DNA of 64,000 bases from Zygnema circumcarinatum (Eukaryota > Streptophyta > Zygnematophyceae > Zygnematales > Zygnemataceae). The stretch is taken from the NCBI GenBank assembly GCA_037447605.1, contig CM074804.1, positions 5,091,217 through 5,155,216 on the forward strand, in the 5' to 3' direction. This document shows positions 36,601 through 48,627 of this stretch, one piece after another; the first letter of the stretch is position 1, and the number at the start of each line of letters is the position of its first letter. The notes below the pieces were generated by a model. The model saw only the letters and a list, made by a program, of their open reading frames with translations, did no database searches and was not told the DNA's origin. The translations under genes were made by a program, and so were the position numbers.

Positions 36601-38591
36601 GCCAAGCTGCCCAGCCATGCCAAAACAACAGCAAAACTCGTCAAGTTCTGCATGTACTTACGCCCAAGCTGTTTCTGGCCCTCGCCATATGGGATAGTCA
36701 CAGAGAACAGAAGAACGTGAAAACGGAGACAATTAGGGCTGCTTAATGTTACCTCTTCCCGAACAGCATGCAGGCTGTTAGGATGATGAATGACTATGAC
36801 GTGATCACGGCCATTACTCCTGTTCCAAAGTTCCTGCTGTTGCAAAAAATCCACCAGCTTGTACTGCTTGCAGCAATGCCATGCAACCACAATTCCCAAA
36901 TACAATTTACGCTGACGTACAAACTGAAGAGAATCAGAAAAACAGCACATGAGAACTACTTTCATTTATTAGGATAAAGATTCAGCAGCATGGCAGACAG
37001 CCAAGCCAGCCTAAGAAGAAATAAGGTGACTTGCATTATCTAGCCTTCCTTGATGAGCGTTCACTGACTGACCATTTTCTTGACTGAAACCCATTCAGCT
37101 TCAGCTATTCATTCCATTACTCTCATAGCAAACTGAAAACCACTATTTCTTCAAGAAGCTGGCATTCAACTCATCTTAACCAACTTTGAAAAAAAAAAAG
37201 TGAATAGAATTCTTGAGAAACGTCCATGGGCCCGAAACCTTTTCTCGTAGGTGAGGAATTTCTCTCGTATACATTATTGCAACAAAAATACCTGTTCTCC
37301 TAATTGATAAATCTTTATATTCAAGGACGAGCAGTTTGACAACTGACGTCGCCAAAATCTGCATACTTAATTGCTCGAGGTTTTACAGTGACGCCATTCA
37401 ACATGTCCACATCTATATCTTATGTCTGCCCATAAACTGCTTCTGTAGTCTCACGTTCAACAAACCTACTGCATCATGAGGACTATCAACTGCGATGGTC
37501 AGGTTCAGAATGGAGTAAGGTGTACTTTGGATCAAAAGGTGGCTAATTACCTGTAGTTCTCTGTTGCGGTCGACCATTTCCAATGTGCGATTTGAGATTC
37601 TGCTCATCTCATTGGTATAGCGATTATAAGCAATGGATGCAAAAAAAGGCACCCATATTAAATCAGCCTCATACGGGTCAAGTACTCTAACTACGCTACA
37701 GGGCCACATCCGATCCTTCATGTTGGAAGTAAGGAGGTCAACTGTCAGCCAGAATTCTGGACTGTGCTGCTGGTACATGCCACCTCTGTATCGTGGAATG
37801 TCAGAGATGTTCTTCGGCAAACGATGCATGTAGTCGTAGTGGAGGAGGCCGAAGTTAAACTCTCCTTCAAGTTCATACATGTAAATGCGAAGAATTGCAT
37901 GTCTAGGGTCACACGAGTCTGTCCCGTTGGACCCAAAACGACCCGTATTGAACTCCTCTTCATCTAACTCCAGAAGCATATTGCCTTTTTTCTTCTTCCG
38001 TCGAAGGGAAGGACCTTTTGCCCCATTTTCCGGATTTCCACCGGCAACCGATAGCGTACTAGACCCTCTCCCTAACCAAGAACCAAAGCTTCCTAAAATG
38101 CCGCGTCCACCTGCGGCCTTCATTGCCTGCGCTTGAGTTTCGCTTGAGCCCCTTGACACATCGGATTTCTGGGAAACATTTGTAGGAGAGGCATCTGCAA
38201 GCAGGTTAACAGCACCACCATCTGCGGAATTAATCGAACCACCCGCTACAAGAGCTCTTGGTCCTGCAAATCGGCGGGAGGTTGAACCGCCATTTGGAAA
38301 CAAGTCTTCTTTCACCGAAAACTGCGAGTCAGTTTTAAGTGGCCTCGGATGCGCTAAGGTGACAACGGCTACAATTGCCAGAAATGAGAGAAGAGAAACT
38401 GTGTAAAGCTGTGTTTTTGAACTCTGTTTCAGGTGAGGATGCTGAAAACCCGGAGAGCCGTGGCGCTTCTCCCCGGCTAACAAACTGCTTTCTTTGCTCA
38501 AGCGGACAGGGCCTGCCCGCCTTTGCCCCTTCATCCCTGCTGCCGCCAGCACAAGCGCCCGCAGGGGAGACAACCCTAAGAGTGTCCGCAT
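33645..38591 (-). CDS. Exostosin-family (GT47) glycosyltransferase, type II membrane protein
   Basis: Six exons on the minus strand: 38591-37551, 36863-36753, 36606-36427, 35744-35667, 35067-34895, 34290-33645; phases agree and total 742 residues. An N-terminal basic segment precedes one membrane anchor ([17 protein letters not shown], about residues 62-78), then a Ser/Gly-rich stem. The exostosin domain runs from [16 protein letters not shown] through [35 protein letters not shown] and RDILLFFQG, then [19 protein letters not shown] and [20 protein letters not shown]. The tail is basic and low in features. Family GT47 members of plants make arabinan, xylan or xyloglucan side chains in the Golgi; ARAD1-like arabinosyltransferases are the closest in motif style, which is inference. 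Exon 4 is only 26 codons and is easily missed. An in-frame Met at residue 20 is an alternative start. Confidence 0.85.
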
Positions 38592-39029
38592 GGCGAAACG
38601 CAGAGCGCACAGCTACACTCAATAACAGGAGAGCGCCGAAGGATGCCGGAAGTAGCCGACGGAACTCTCAAGTGAAAGCAACATCGAGGAGTCATAATCG
38701 CTTAAGCCATGCCCCGACTTCTGACTCAACTTCTGCCGCATACTATACGGCTCAGCTATGACTCCTCTCCCTTCCCTCCACGTCTCTTTTCCAAACCCTC
38801 AGCTTTGCTGCCCTCTCCCCCTCCCATCATGGGTCGAAGGCGGAGCGTCCAACACCGCTGAAGCCGCTCCTCCCCTGCGCGCTGCAGGCAGGCAGACAGA
38901 CAGGCAGGGAGACAGGCCGGCCCCTCGCCAAAACCCTAAAGCTATGCGCGCGCGTCCTTCTCTCCCTCCCTCCCGCTCCGCCTACGACTCGAGCTCCGTC
39001 TCCGTCTCCGTCTCCGGCGCGGACTACCC

Positions 39030-39600
39030 GTAAAACCGAACAGGTTGAGGAATTGTTAAACGAGTTTACTCAGTTTCTCAATTCTCGATATTACTGAATA
39101 GGGTTGACCTTTGAACACTCGAGATCGAAACTTTGTCGATTTAAGAGAGCGAAAAGGTTTAAGAAAAAAGTTCAAAGACTCAATGTGTTCGGTCGCACTT
39201 GTGGATTCCAATTTTCGCCACGTTGGTTCCGCGCGATTCGAGGGATCCGGCTAACCCGAGCGCCGTTTTTGCCGTACGACTCTTCAGGTGAGCAGATCAA
39301 CAATTTCTGTACAAACCTCCATCCACACACTTTGCGATTCGCTAGAATCTCAGAATCTCATTGTTGATCGGTGGACCCAAGGAAAATTCAAACTGAACAC
39401 GAACGATAATTAATTGTTCGATGTTCAATTGGTTCTCCATAAAAATTGCGAAAAAGAAATAGGAATTCATTTTTCATTTCTCATAATGAATCGTGTTCAC
39501 AAATTCAGAGCTTCTTTCTGAGAAACTGGTTTTGAATTTTTTTTTTTTGAGAAGCCAAAATCTTGAATTGCTCTTTTTTCTCAACCTGTTCGGTTTCACG
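39030..39600. mobile_element. Non-autonomous TIR element with GTRAAACCGAACAGGTTGAG ends
   Basis: The left end, AAACCGAACAGGTTGAG at about 39033-39049, is exactly inverted at the right end, about 39579-39595 (CTCAACCTGTTCGGTTT). No transposase frame is seen. No convincing target duplication can be read. The interior (ATCTCATTGTTGATCGGTGG, TTGTTCGATGTTCAATTGG) is shared with 20948-21020. Confidence 0.6.
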
Positions 39601-39828
39601 GTACGGTACGAGCTCGTGCCAACGGCCGCCCGCCCTTGGCGCGCGCGCGGCCATCCTCGCGCCCGCAAGAGGGGAGGAAGGCGGCAGGCGGCGCGTGCAG
39701 CCTTCTTGCTGCCTTTCACCTGCGGCTTAGCTCGCGACCCGCAGAGCGAGGGATGCTAAGGAATGGGCCTCTACTCGAATTCTCTGTCGTCTCCTGCGGG
39801 GTTGTCAGGATTGTTTACTCAGTAATGG

Positions 39829-39926
39829 TCAACTATGTGAACACAAAGGATGCTACGATAGGGAATAAACAGTGCGGTTCAACTGTGTGAACACAAAGGA
39901 TGCTACGATAGGGAATAAACAGTGCG
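39829..39926 (+). repeat. Two-copy tandem repeat, unit about 49 bp
   Basis: The unit TCAACTRTGTGAACACAAAG, continuing through GATGCTACGATAGGGAATAA and ACAGTGCG, occurs twice in succession. The copies differ at about two positions. Confidence 0.95.
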
Positions 39927-40494
39927 CGCGCCTGTGCAAGTAAGCAAACAAAAGCAATGAGAATTGTAGCTCGGGAAAGGTACTTTTTCCCATGTTCTAC
40001 GAAATATTACATCATATCATGTATAAACAGTATCTGAGCTGGTTTCTCTTTCCAAAAAACTAGAAAAATGTACATAAAAACGGAACACTCAAACAGACTA
40101 ACATGACTTCGCAACAAAGAGCACAGGCAAAGGAGCAAAGACCGAATGTTACACGCGACTTCCAAGTGATCGTGTTAGTGGAATATAAAAAACAAACACG
40201 ACAAAATCAACCACTCGTCGGAGCCAAGGGCCTCATTTACAAAACATGGACATCCGTTGCATTGCCTCATTTGTGTCTCAACAACGGTCTTTCAAAAGCA
40301 AAAGCTATCCATTCACAAAACTGACCCTTTAGCCTTTTTAAGGCTGCTGGGTTTGCTGACTATCCTGGTTGTGCTCGCGTACTACCCCCGGCTAGTAAAG
40401 CCGAGCCCACACCCCAAAAAGAAAACTACCAAAAAGAACCGCAAAATCCACTCTCGCAAACTGTTTCGAATTCTCGCCTCAACACTGCTCACTT

Positions 40495-42804
40495 TTATGG
40501 TTTGGCGAACTTCTGCAAAGAACGGGCAACACAAGCACCAACAGACCCACCATAAGCCGTTTTCAAGTCGTTTCCAAGTTGAAAAACCTGCCAAGGATCA
40601 TCCAGAACTGTGACCACGAGAGAAAAAAGCGTGTAGCGAGACTGTCTGCTTTCGACTGCTTACCTCAAAAGCCTTGATGACTTCCTCTGCACTCTTGAAC
40701 CACGTTTCAACATTCCCGTCAACTTGCTCGCGGTGGGGTGGAAAGATCCCTACTTCCTGCCGGCTGCGGCGAGTGCTGTAGAATTTGTCCAGCAGCTCGT
40801 CCTTGACATTCAGACCCTGCTTGAGCACTTCGCGAGGCAGGGCGTGGTACAGGGAATTGTATCCCGCCAAGAACGCGGGAACTTCAAAATGCGTGTTGCT
40901 AATAGACACCCACTCGAGTTCATCGTCATCCGCAGCCATCTGCGAGAAACCATTCAGAAACCATTCAGCAGAAACGCCGACTGTCAAATATTGTCCCTGG
41001 AACATTTCTTAGCAGAGCCGGTCGCCAAAGTCGCATAAGGAAAGAGCCATGAGCAGCAGCGTACCACTGCATGCGGATAGTGTGCAGGCACAACGATGGT
41101 GTCTCCACCCTTCACTTCCCGCCGGAGCGCATTCCGTCCGTCGTGGCGGACGATTTCGATGTGGCCTTTCCCTCGAGTGAAGTGCATCACTTGAGCTCCG
41201 TTAATGGAGTGCGGCGCAAACAAAGCTCCTTGCTGATGAAGGAAAAACGAAGGGAAAAACGCATTTCAGTAAAACACGAAAACAAATTTCCTAAGACATG
41301 AAACACTGGCAGCAAAAACTGAATCCTTTTACCTTGAGATGTGCCCAGCAAGCCGAAAGGTCCAACTCCCTCAGAATTGGCAGCTTCTGCCCGTTCACTA
41401 CCATGGCCGAACCACCTTCCCTCGAGTAGATTTCGGGATCTGCCCATCTGGACCGGAACACGAAGTCTCCAAAAACAGGAGAACTCTGCTGCCAGTTAAG
41501 CCTTTCAGCATCCTGTATCCAGCACACGACACGATAAATGAAGTCACTGTTGGAAAAAATGAGAGGGGATTCTCCTTCCCTTCGCGTTCCTTTCATTCTT
41601 TCCTTCCAGGCATCAAGGAAATGAAGCGGAAGGAACCAAAAAACTCTCAACTCACCTCAGCTTTCACTTTCACGAAACCGGTATTTTTCTGGCTTTGCAG
41701 CAACTCTTCCACATCGTCTCGCTCCACGTCCCAAGCTCGTGCAAGAAGATCCTTGCTATAGCAAAGCAGAAACATGTCAAGGATAGCTATTAGAATGACG
41801 ACTGAGAACGCATGAACTAGCAAACTAGTTAACATCCGCAATGTAAAGGGTTGAAAAGGGCGAACCTAAAACCGTTGATTACTCCTCCGGAAAATTCCTC
41901 CTTCCCTCCGATGATGTGGAAAGGCCTCGACCGGTGCTGACGAGTCTCAGTCGCTTTAGGCGTCGTGCGAGCAACACCGACAATCCGTAGCTGTTCGGTA
42001 TTGTTATTCCAAATCCAGATGGTCCAGCCTTTCGGAACTGCCAGTATATCACCCTTTTCAATGTGCCTGCGTGAGCACAAACACAGATTTGAAATCAAGT
42101 AGATCAAGAAGTTCATCCGAAGCCTTCAAAGCACCCCAACAAACAAATATTATGCCTTCAATTAAAAAAGGAAGAAAAGCTGAAAGTGAAGATATTATTA
42201 AAGGAAATTACGTGATCCTCTTAACAGTAAATGTCACAGCAGCAAGCGTCTACCACGGGGGGAAAGCATCATTTGACATACTTCAGGTTTCCGGCGATGC
42301 CCATTGGCGAAACAAGGCCTGCAAGGGCTCTCCCCTGCGTTACATACTTCAACATGTGCGTATTCGAGTACATGGGCAAAGACATAGAATTTTCTTCGAT
42401 GGTAATCCTTGCTGCAGCGAGCGAAGCTTCCTGCGCCACATTCAAGATTACTAACAGTCAGTGACAGCTTCACAGCATTTCAAAATCCTCTCCCCTGGAG
42501 TCCCAGAAGGGCAGCCTTCTAGTAATTAAGGAGATCTATTTGCCAGCGAATGTCTAAAGGCTCCAACAAGGCGTACCTGAAGTCGCCAGGACCTTTCGCT
42601 GTATACTTCAACGCGGCCACCTTCGCTTCTGATGTACTCTTCAGGTTCGGGTAAAACAAACTCGGACTCCTCCTGGGCCCCCATAGCTCCTGCCCAACTT
42701 CCTGCAAGCAGGAGCCAACCAAGCAGCAGCACTACATGTTCCTTCCCCGCCATGACTTCGTGCGTGACAGCAGCTGCCGAGCAGGTAGAAACGATCGGTC
42801 GCAC
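40495..42804 (-). CDS. 11S-globulin-like double-cupin protein, probably secreted
   Basis: Exons on the minus strand: 42804(or 42750)-about 42577, 42450-42282, 42066-41866, 41755-41656, 41512-41333, 41232-41065, 40939-40664, 40587-40495. Starting at 42750 (MAGKEHVVLLLGWLLLAGSW) gives a typical signal peptide. Two cupin barrels follow: the first with ARITIEENSMSLPMYSN, KGDILAVPKGWTIW and GFSKDLLARAWDV; the second with RELDLSACWAHL, GALFAPHSIN, GDTIVVPAHYPHAV and LPREVLKQGLNV. The arrangement matches plant 11S-seed-storage-like cupins of the At1g07750/At2g28680 kind. The metal-binding His pattern of catalytic cupins is not obvious, so a storage or binding role is more likely than catalysis. Exons 2-8 are phase-consistent. 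The exon 1/2 junction is not: exon 2 needs phase 1, while the strong donor CAG|GTACGC ends in phase 0 in the signal-peptide frame. Confidence 0.78.
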
Positions 42805-42860
42805 AAATATCCTTCACTTGCTTCGGCTTGGAACACACTGCCAGCTCTGTCTCCACCGCC

Positions 42861-42870
42861 TCTTTTTATA
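42861..42870 (-). promoter_or_regulatory. TATA box of the cupin gene
   Basis: TATAAAAAGA on the minus strand, 57 bases upstream of the ATG at 42804 and 111 bases upstream of the ATG at 42750. Transcription would be expected to start near 42835, leaving both ATGs usable. Confidence 0.55.
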
Positions 42871-43663
42871 GTAGAACAAGCTTGCTAGGCATAACCTGCC
42901 GTGAATAGAGTAAGCGGCAAGTCCATTGGTCATGGAAATTTCTCGCCATGCCGCGACTCGCACCTCGTTCTGCCCACACCCATGCAGCCGCCTTTCCTGC
43001 CGCTTTCCAAGCGGCACCATCCACGCCAGCAGAGAATAGCCGGAAAGACACGTGACCTGCGGCAGCAAGCCGCCCACAATTTGCCTTCATGTTGCTCATC
43101 GAGATCTCCAAACACTCGCCAGGACCTCCATTTGGCGCTATTTCATGGCGAAAGAAGGGCCGCTAAAGCACTGCGGAAGAATCCTCTCGGGACGGGGAAG
43201 CAGCCACGGCGCGCGCGTGCATGGATGTGCATGCATGCACGGTCCCAGCACGTTTCTGTGGAACCGTTCACACTTAGCAGGCTCAGTTTGGCAGTGGAGG
43301 TGGCGACTTCAAGACGTTCTTTTAACTAAGTTATTGTTGTGCGCACCATCAGGTCGTATGGGCTTGCTATGTCAAAGGGTGTGTCTGTAGGTCGAAATCT
43401 GTATTGCGGACATATAAAGGAAAAAATATGGCTGTGCTTTCAAAAAGGAAAATGATATACCCCCCCCCCTTGGTTACCCCGCCCCTGTTGTTTCTGAAAT
43501 CCCACCCTCCCATTTTTCTATGTCGGGAGGAGGTAATCCCTCCCCTGCCCTCCCCTCCCGTCCTCTCCCCTCCTCGTCTCGGTTAAGAACTTTTTATTCT
43601 CATTTTTTTCGGTGGGTGTGAAGCTCTGTGATGATGTAATGGTTGGCTTGCTTGCTTTTCTTT

Positions 43664-43694
<31 letters not shown>

Positions 43695-44455
43695 CCCTCT
43701 GCTCTCTCGCGCATCTGCTTCCTTCCCTCTGCTCTCTATCCTCTACTCTCTATGCTTTGCTCTATCTCTCTCCTCTGCTCTCTCTCCTCTGCTCTCGCTC
43801 TACTCTCTTTATCTCCTCTCTGCTCCGCTCTCTCCCTGTGTGCGCTGATGTGTGAGAAGGAGAAAACGGGGGGGGATATCCAAAATGGGGGAAGGGGGGT
43901 GCGTATCCAAAGCAGGGCGGAAAAAAGGGGGAGGGGGAGGGGGGGGTGGGGTGGGTACGGGGTTTCAAAAAGAGGGGGCGGGATAACAAACAAGGGGGGG
44001 GGGGTATATTATTTTCCTTCAAAAAATGTTCGCCATGGATAGGTGTTGTGGTCGACATCAAGTGTCACGATAAAGGAGACTGATAACACGACATGACGCG
44101 TGAATTCATGCTTGTTGAGTCCAGTAATTGCGTTAATGTTGACACAGATGTCTACACAGTTGTCACATTCAAGTGCTCATGTCGACACCGTTCCCTATCA
44201 ACCACATATGACTTATAATATGAACTAAGCACCGCGCAACAACCAAGTCACTAAACGAATTTCCCTTCACAATATTTCCTGCCCAGAAAGCAACATTAAG
44301 GATAGACACCATCTGTCTGCTATGGTGTAAACTCCGCACAGCACAGCTGAGTTATAAAAAAGTTGAGGTTCTGAAACAGCTTCTGTACATTTTTGAACTG
44401 TACAACTGACACGTAACCTACAGCACTGCCCGAGTACACAACTGCCCAGACAGTC
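42871..44455. other. Spacer with purine/pyrimidine-skewed tracts
   Basis: It holds the cupin promoter, then no gene. At 43440-44010 strands are strongly skewed: C-rich, then CT-rich (43667-43830), then long G runs (43865-44010), the last of which might form G-quadruplexes. Confidence 0.6.
43667..43830 (+). repeat. (CT)n / CTCTGCTCT low-complexity tract
   Basis: Perfect CT runs followed by imperfect CTCTGCTCTCTCTCCT units. Confidence 0.9.
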
Positions 44456-46041
44456 TTAACCGTAGCAACGAATGGGATCGTTGCAGCCTTTCGAGGCTGA
44501 TTGAGGCCTGCTGAACCGACCTCCCTTTGAAAGGTATTGCTGGTGATACTCCTCCGCTGGATAAAACAAGGCAGCCGGTAAAATCTCGGTCACAATCTTC
44601 TGCCCAATCCTTGCTTGTTCACGCTGCAGCGACTCTTTTGCAATTTTTTCCTGCTCAGAAGTATGGAAGTAAATTCCTGAGCGGTACTGAGTTCCAATAT
44701 CATTACCCTGAAAAGAAGGAAAATAGAGAGCCGAGTTCAACGCGTTAGCTGGCGATTTGTACTAGGAATCCTAAACCATAAAACACTAAACCCGGTTCAA
44801 CTTATCAACTGACTTCACTGTCACTGTCATGCACACATTCAGTTTGAGCTGTATCTGGCTGCAGGCAAACTGAAATGAACAACCACGAAAACCTTCAGAA
44901 AAAGAAGAGGAGGTTGACTAAAAATGGTGTTAAGTCAGATACTCCGACCAAACATCCAAAGAGGTAGCGACCTCTCACCACACGAACAGTAAGAGCGCTG
45001 AAGGAGTCAAAAAATGACCCAAGCAAATACACTGAAAATTGAATAGTGCGAGGCTATGGGTCCCGACCAGAAATATACAAAACAAGCAAGAAAACACTCC
45101 TATCGACAGCATCAAGCTCAGTCCAAAATCCTCATCAGCAATAACTACTTCCCAACTATCTGACGTCACGAGCGCTTATGCTATTGACCAGACTCCAGAC
45201 ACATGGTACAAAAAGAACGCGAAGCTGATAAAACAAGCGTAGCCAAAAAACCCCTTTGGCAAGAAGAAAGGAAACCTTCGATTATCCGATCAAGAGGAAC
45301 AAACAATCCCAAGCAGTCTTTTACACACCACGAGCACTTTAGAGCAAAGAATAAACCTTTCTAAAAGCTGACAATCAACTTTGCCTCAGTTCCAATGCAG
45401 CATACAGTATCTTGGCAGCTAAGCATGCAAAGACTTCAGAACTCGTGCTGATAAAGGACGAGCAAAGGCGGATGTCGAAAAAAACGAGAAGCGTACCTGC
45501 CGATTTAAGTGAGTTGGATTGTGGCGCTTCCAAAAGACATCCAAAAGCTGTTCATAGCTGACTTCTTGAGGGGCATACTCCACCAGCACAGCCTCAGCAT
45601 GGCCAGTCCGACCCGCGCACACAGCATTATATGTCGGGTTCTTCACGTGTCCTTGTGTATATCCCACCGTCGTCTGTCAACAATCGCCGTTGTAGGTTAC
45701 AAGGAAGAAAAAAAAAAACCAACGAATCAGAAATCCACCAAACATTGAAAAACAAATAAGAAAGGAGAAAGAGTCAATGTCAAAAAGATCACAGCTCAAG
45801 GATGCAGATTTACCAGTGATCAATCAAAAGAATGAACAAGGACACATGGTGCATCTATATTCACAAACGCAGTTTGCATGCAAATTGCATGATTTTTTTT
45901 TTCTTTAAAAGCAGCAAGCAGCCAGCAAGGAGCAGAGCAGAGCCCGACCTTGACAACGCCAGGAACGCGCTGATAAGCCAACTCCACTCCCCAGAAACAA
46001 CCCGCTGCGAAAGTGGCCTTTTCAACCTTGGCGTCAGCCAT
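44456..46041 (-). CDS. MSRA: Peptide methionine sulfoxide reductase A, copy 1
   Basis: Three exons on the minus strand (46041-45949, 45673-45497, 44707-44456), 173 residues. The catalytic GCFWG motif sits in exon 1 ([19 protein letters not shown]); exon 2 holds [20 protein letters not shown] and the EAVLVEYAP block; exon 3 holds [10 protein letters not shown] and [12 protein letters not shown]. MsrA reduces the S-epimer of methionine sulfoxide in proteins with thioredoxin as electron donor. There is no obvious transit peptide, so the protein is probably cytosolic. The exon lengths (93, 177, 252) are identical to those of the divergent copy at 46794, showing a duplication. A further Cys (IRCYG) near the C-terminus is a likely resolving Cys. 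Confidence 0.93.
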
Positions 46042-46793
46042 GGCGCAAACGTTGGATCTTCACGCGCCGCTGCTGCAAAGACGACCTCTTCTTGCGCAGG
46101 GAATCCAAAACTTAGCGACAATAGAGACTGAAAGAAGGGTTCCGCACAAACTGCTGCTGTTGTTTGAGACAGTCACTCAAGATCTCGCCTTATTATATCA
46201 CTTGCAGGCGTACTCTCAGCAGCACTCGGACGGCTGCAGCTTCCCGGGGAGGAGGCGCCACTGCTCCCGCAGGGACCGCACCTTCGCGGGAGCTGCCGCG
46301 AAGGCTCCCGGCGGCCTGCGCGGTAACGAACAAACCCGGTTTGTGGAAAAAAACTGCGAATCGTTCATCTGCTCAGCCGGCCCCGCCAGGTCCCAGCCCC
46401 CGCCACACGGCGGAGCCGAAAACCTCCTCGCACGGGTTTCTCGGAAAAAACTCATATTTCGGTCCGCTCGGCGGAAGGCGTCCCGGTTTTCCTTTTCGCC
46501 GAATTTGGGGAGGCGGTAGGGGCCGTACGGAGGCTGTGGAGGAAGCTTCCGAGGAAGCACCCTCAATTACAAGTGTACGGCAAGCAGCCTCTATGGGGGA
46601 AGAAGAGTATATAAGGAGCGCTCGGCATTGGAGATTCGTTGGGGCTGCCATCGGCTGCAGGTATCGATTGTTTTGGTGCGCGCAACAAGAGAAATTCTAG
46701 CTGTGAAACAGTTTTCCTTTCTATTTCTGAACTCGCTTTGTTTCTAGTTGTTTTCTGTGAGAAGGGAGCTTATATAAACTTCGTTACCACGTC
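46042..46793. promoter_or_regulatory. Shared bidirectional promoter of the MsrA pair
   Basis: 752 bases lie between the two divergent start codons. TATA-like boxes face outward: TATATAAG at 46608-46615 for the plus gene and TATAATAA (46197-46190) for the minus gene. Overlapping frames here are GC-driven and lack features. Co-regulation of the two copies is an inference from the layout. Confidence 0.6.
46608..46615 (+). promoter_or_regulatory. TATA box of MsrA copy 2
   Basis: TATATAAG, 179 bases upstream of the ATG at 46794. The best plant-type TATA match in this interval. Confidence 0.5.
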
Positions 46794-48140
46794 ATGGCTG
46801 GCTCGAAGGTTGAAAAGGCCACGTTTGCTGCGGGTTGTTTCTGGGGGGTCGAGCTGGCCTTCCAGCGAGTACCTGGCGTCATTAAGGTTTGTGCTCGTTT
46901 GCTTCATCTTATTCTGGAAGTTTCAAAGCGTTAGAGCAGAGGAATACGACGAATAAATTTTAGAGAAGAGTGGCCTAGATTCCTGCCTCTGCATTACTTT
47001 GTTTTGAGCAAGCCATTGGTATTTTTGTTTTTCCTTACTGAATATCTATGTCTCCTGACTTTCTTTATTCTGTATTTTCCTTTCTGTAGACTGCAGTGGG
47101 GTACACCCAGGGGCACGTAGAGAATCCAAGTTATGAGGATGTCTGCTCAGGAGAAACAGGGCACGTTGAAGCTGTCATGCTGGAGTATGATCCAGAAGAG
47201 GTCAGCTATGAGCAGCTTTTGAATGTCTTATGGAGTCGCCACGACCCCTCTCAGTTAAATCGACAGGTACACCGTCGTTTTTTCCAGCACTTCACATGCT
47301 TTTCAGTTAATTTGAGTGTCTGTCAAGATCTCCGTCGGGAAATGTCCCGCTTGTTTTTATCCTTTCCTGAGAACGTTTTTTAGTTTCAGTGCTTTCTTGC
47401 TGTTACACCGGGTCGCCTCACCTTTGCGTCATAGTGCGACTTGATCCCTCTAGTGCGACGTTCGCGCTACATCCACTTCGCACTATGGGGATCGCGTCGC
47501 ACTATGTCGGACATGTTATCAATTTCTACTTCGAGAAATAGTATAGCCCAGGCTAACTTCTCATTTATAAGATTGTCTGGCCTAGACTAGATTCTAGTCG
47601 TCATTAGTCTGGTCTAAAAAAGAGTCTGGCCTATATTAATGCAGGTAACCATATCAGAATTGAGAGCTTCACAATGAGTCTGGCTCAGACTAATGGTGAT
47701 GGCCGGTGTAGTTAGATAACGCCTCTGTTGGGCTTGCATGAAGCCTGCAAGTTAGAGAGCACTCTACCTGCTACACTTAAGTCGCCAAGCTTTCTTTTGT
47801 TACACTTCATGATAGTGTGGAAGTTGAACATATATCAGAGCTTGTTGGTCACGTCGCTTATTTTCCTCTTTTGGGGCATGCGTTTCAGGGCAACGATTTT
47901 GGCAGTCAGTATCGTTCAGGCATCTACTTCTACACTCCCGAACAGGAGAAGGTTGCCCGGGAGTCACTGTCGGCCGAGCAAGCACGGATTGGGAAAAAGA
48001 TTGTGACCGAGATTTTGCCGGCCGGTGTCTTCTATCGCGCAGAGGAGTATCACCAGCAGTATCTTGAGAAAGGGGGAACATGCAGGAGATCGCAGTCAGC
48101 CACTAAGGGCTCGACCGTGCCCATCCGTTGCTATGGATGA
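46794..48140 (+). CDS. MSRA: Peptide methionine sulfoxide reductase A, copy 2
   Basis: Three exons (46794-46886, 47090-47266, 47889-48140), 173 residues, same exon sizes and phases as the copy at 44456-46041. Conserved blocks: [19 protein letters not shown] with the catalytic Cys, [40 protein letters not shown] and [12 protein letters not shown], ending IRCYG. The two proteins differ at many scattered positions, so the duplication is not recent, or divergence was rapid. Intron 2 is 622 bases and carries a GTGCGAC-type inverted-repeat insertion (47430-47506). Function as for copy 1: repair of oxidised Met in proteins, probably cytosolic. Confidence 0.94.
47430..47506 (+). repeat. CATAGTGCGAC inverted-repeat insertion in an MsrA intron
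   Basis: Begins CATAGTGCGAC and ends with the exact complement GTCGCACTATG, 77 bases in all, with two further copies of the core inside. The same core is clustered at 3227-3294. Confidence 0.75.
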
Positions 48141-48585
48141 AGCTGCATTGGAAAATGAGCATTAGGCCTCGTTGCAGGAGGGCGTCCTGTATACGTCTTA
48201 ACTTGTAGTTTTACATTGTATTTTTGTACAAGCCGATCTCGGGCCTTGTATGTAGCACCAATCCATAACTTGTACAGATTAGCAGGTAAATCCTTCGTTC
48301 AATCTGCAAGCCTCTGAATTTAATATAAAAAATGTGTTGTGTTCAGTTAACCAACAGCAAGCGACTGTGTGTGACCGTCTCCCAAGTCGAAAGAATTGCT
48401 TGTTTTCTTTCAACCAACTGGGAATGCCGAAAGTGCCGTCCTGTGGCTATGCCTGCTGGAGCCTGCTGTTGTTCAATCGAGGCGACTTTCATGTGAATGG
48501 CCACGTCCTTGGTGCCAAGCGAGAAACGAGAGGCCTCAGTACGCAGGAGTTCGGCGGGGGGGGGGGGGGGGGGGGNNNNNNNNNN

Positions 48586-48627
<42 letters not shown>

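Larger units (their letters stand above)
38592..40494. other. Spacer with an inverted-repeat element and a tandem duplication
   Basis: A telobox AAACCCTAAA near 38932 lies upstream of the exostosin gene and may be in its promoter. An element with terminal inverted repeats occupies about 39030-39600 and a 49-base tandem duplication lies at 39829-39926. No gene is supported in the remainder. Confidence 0.55.
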
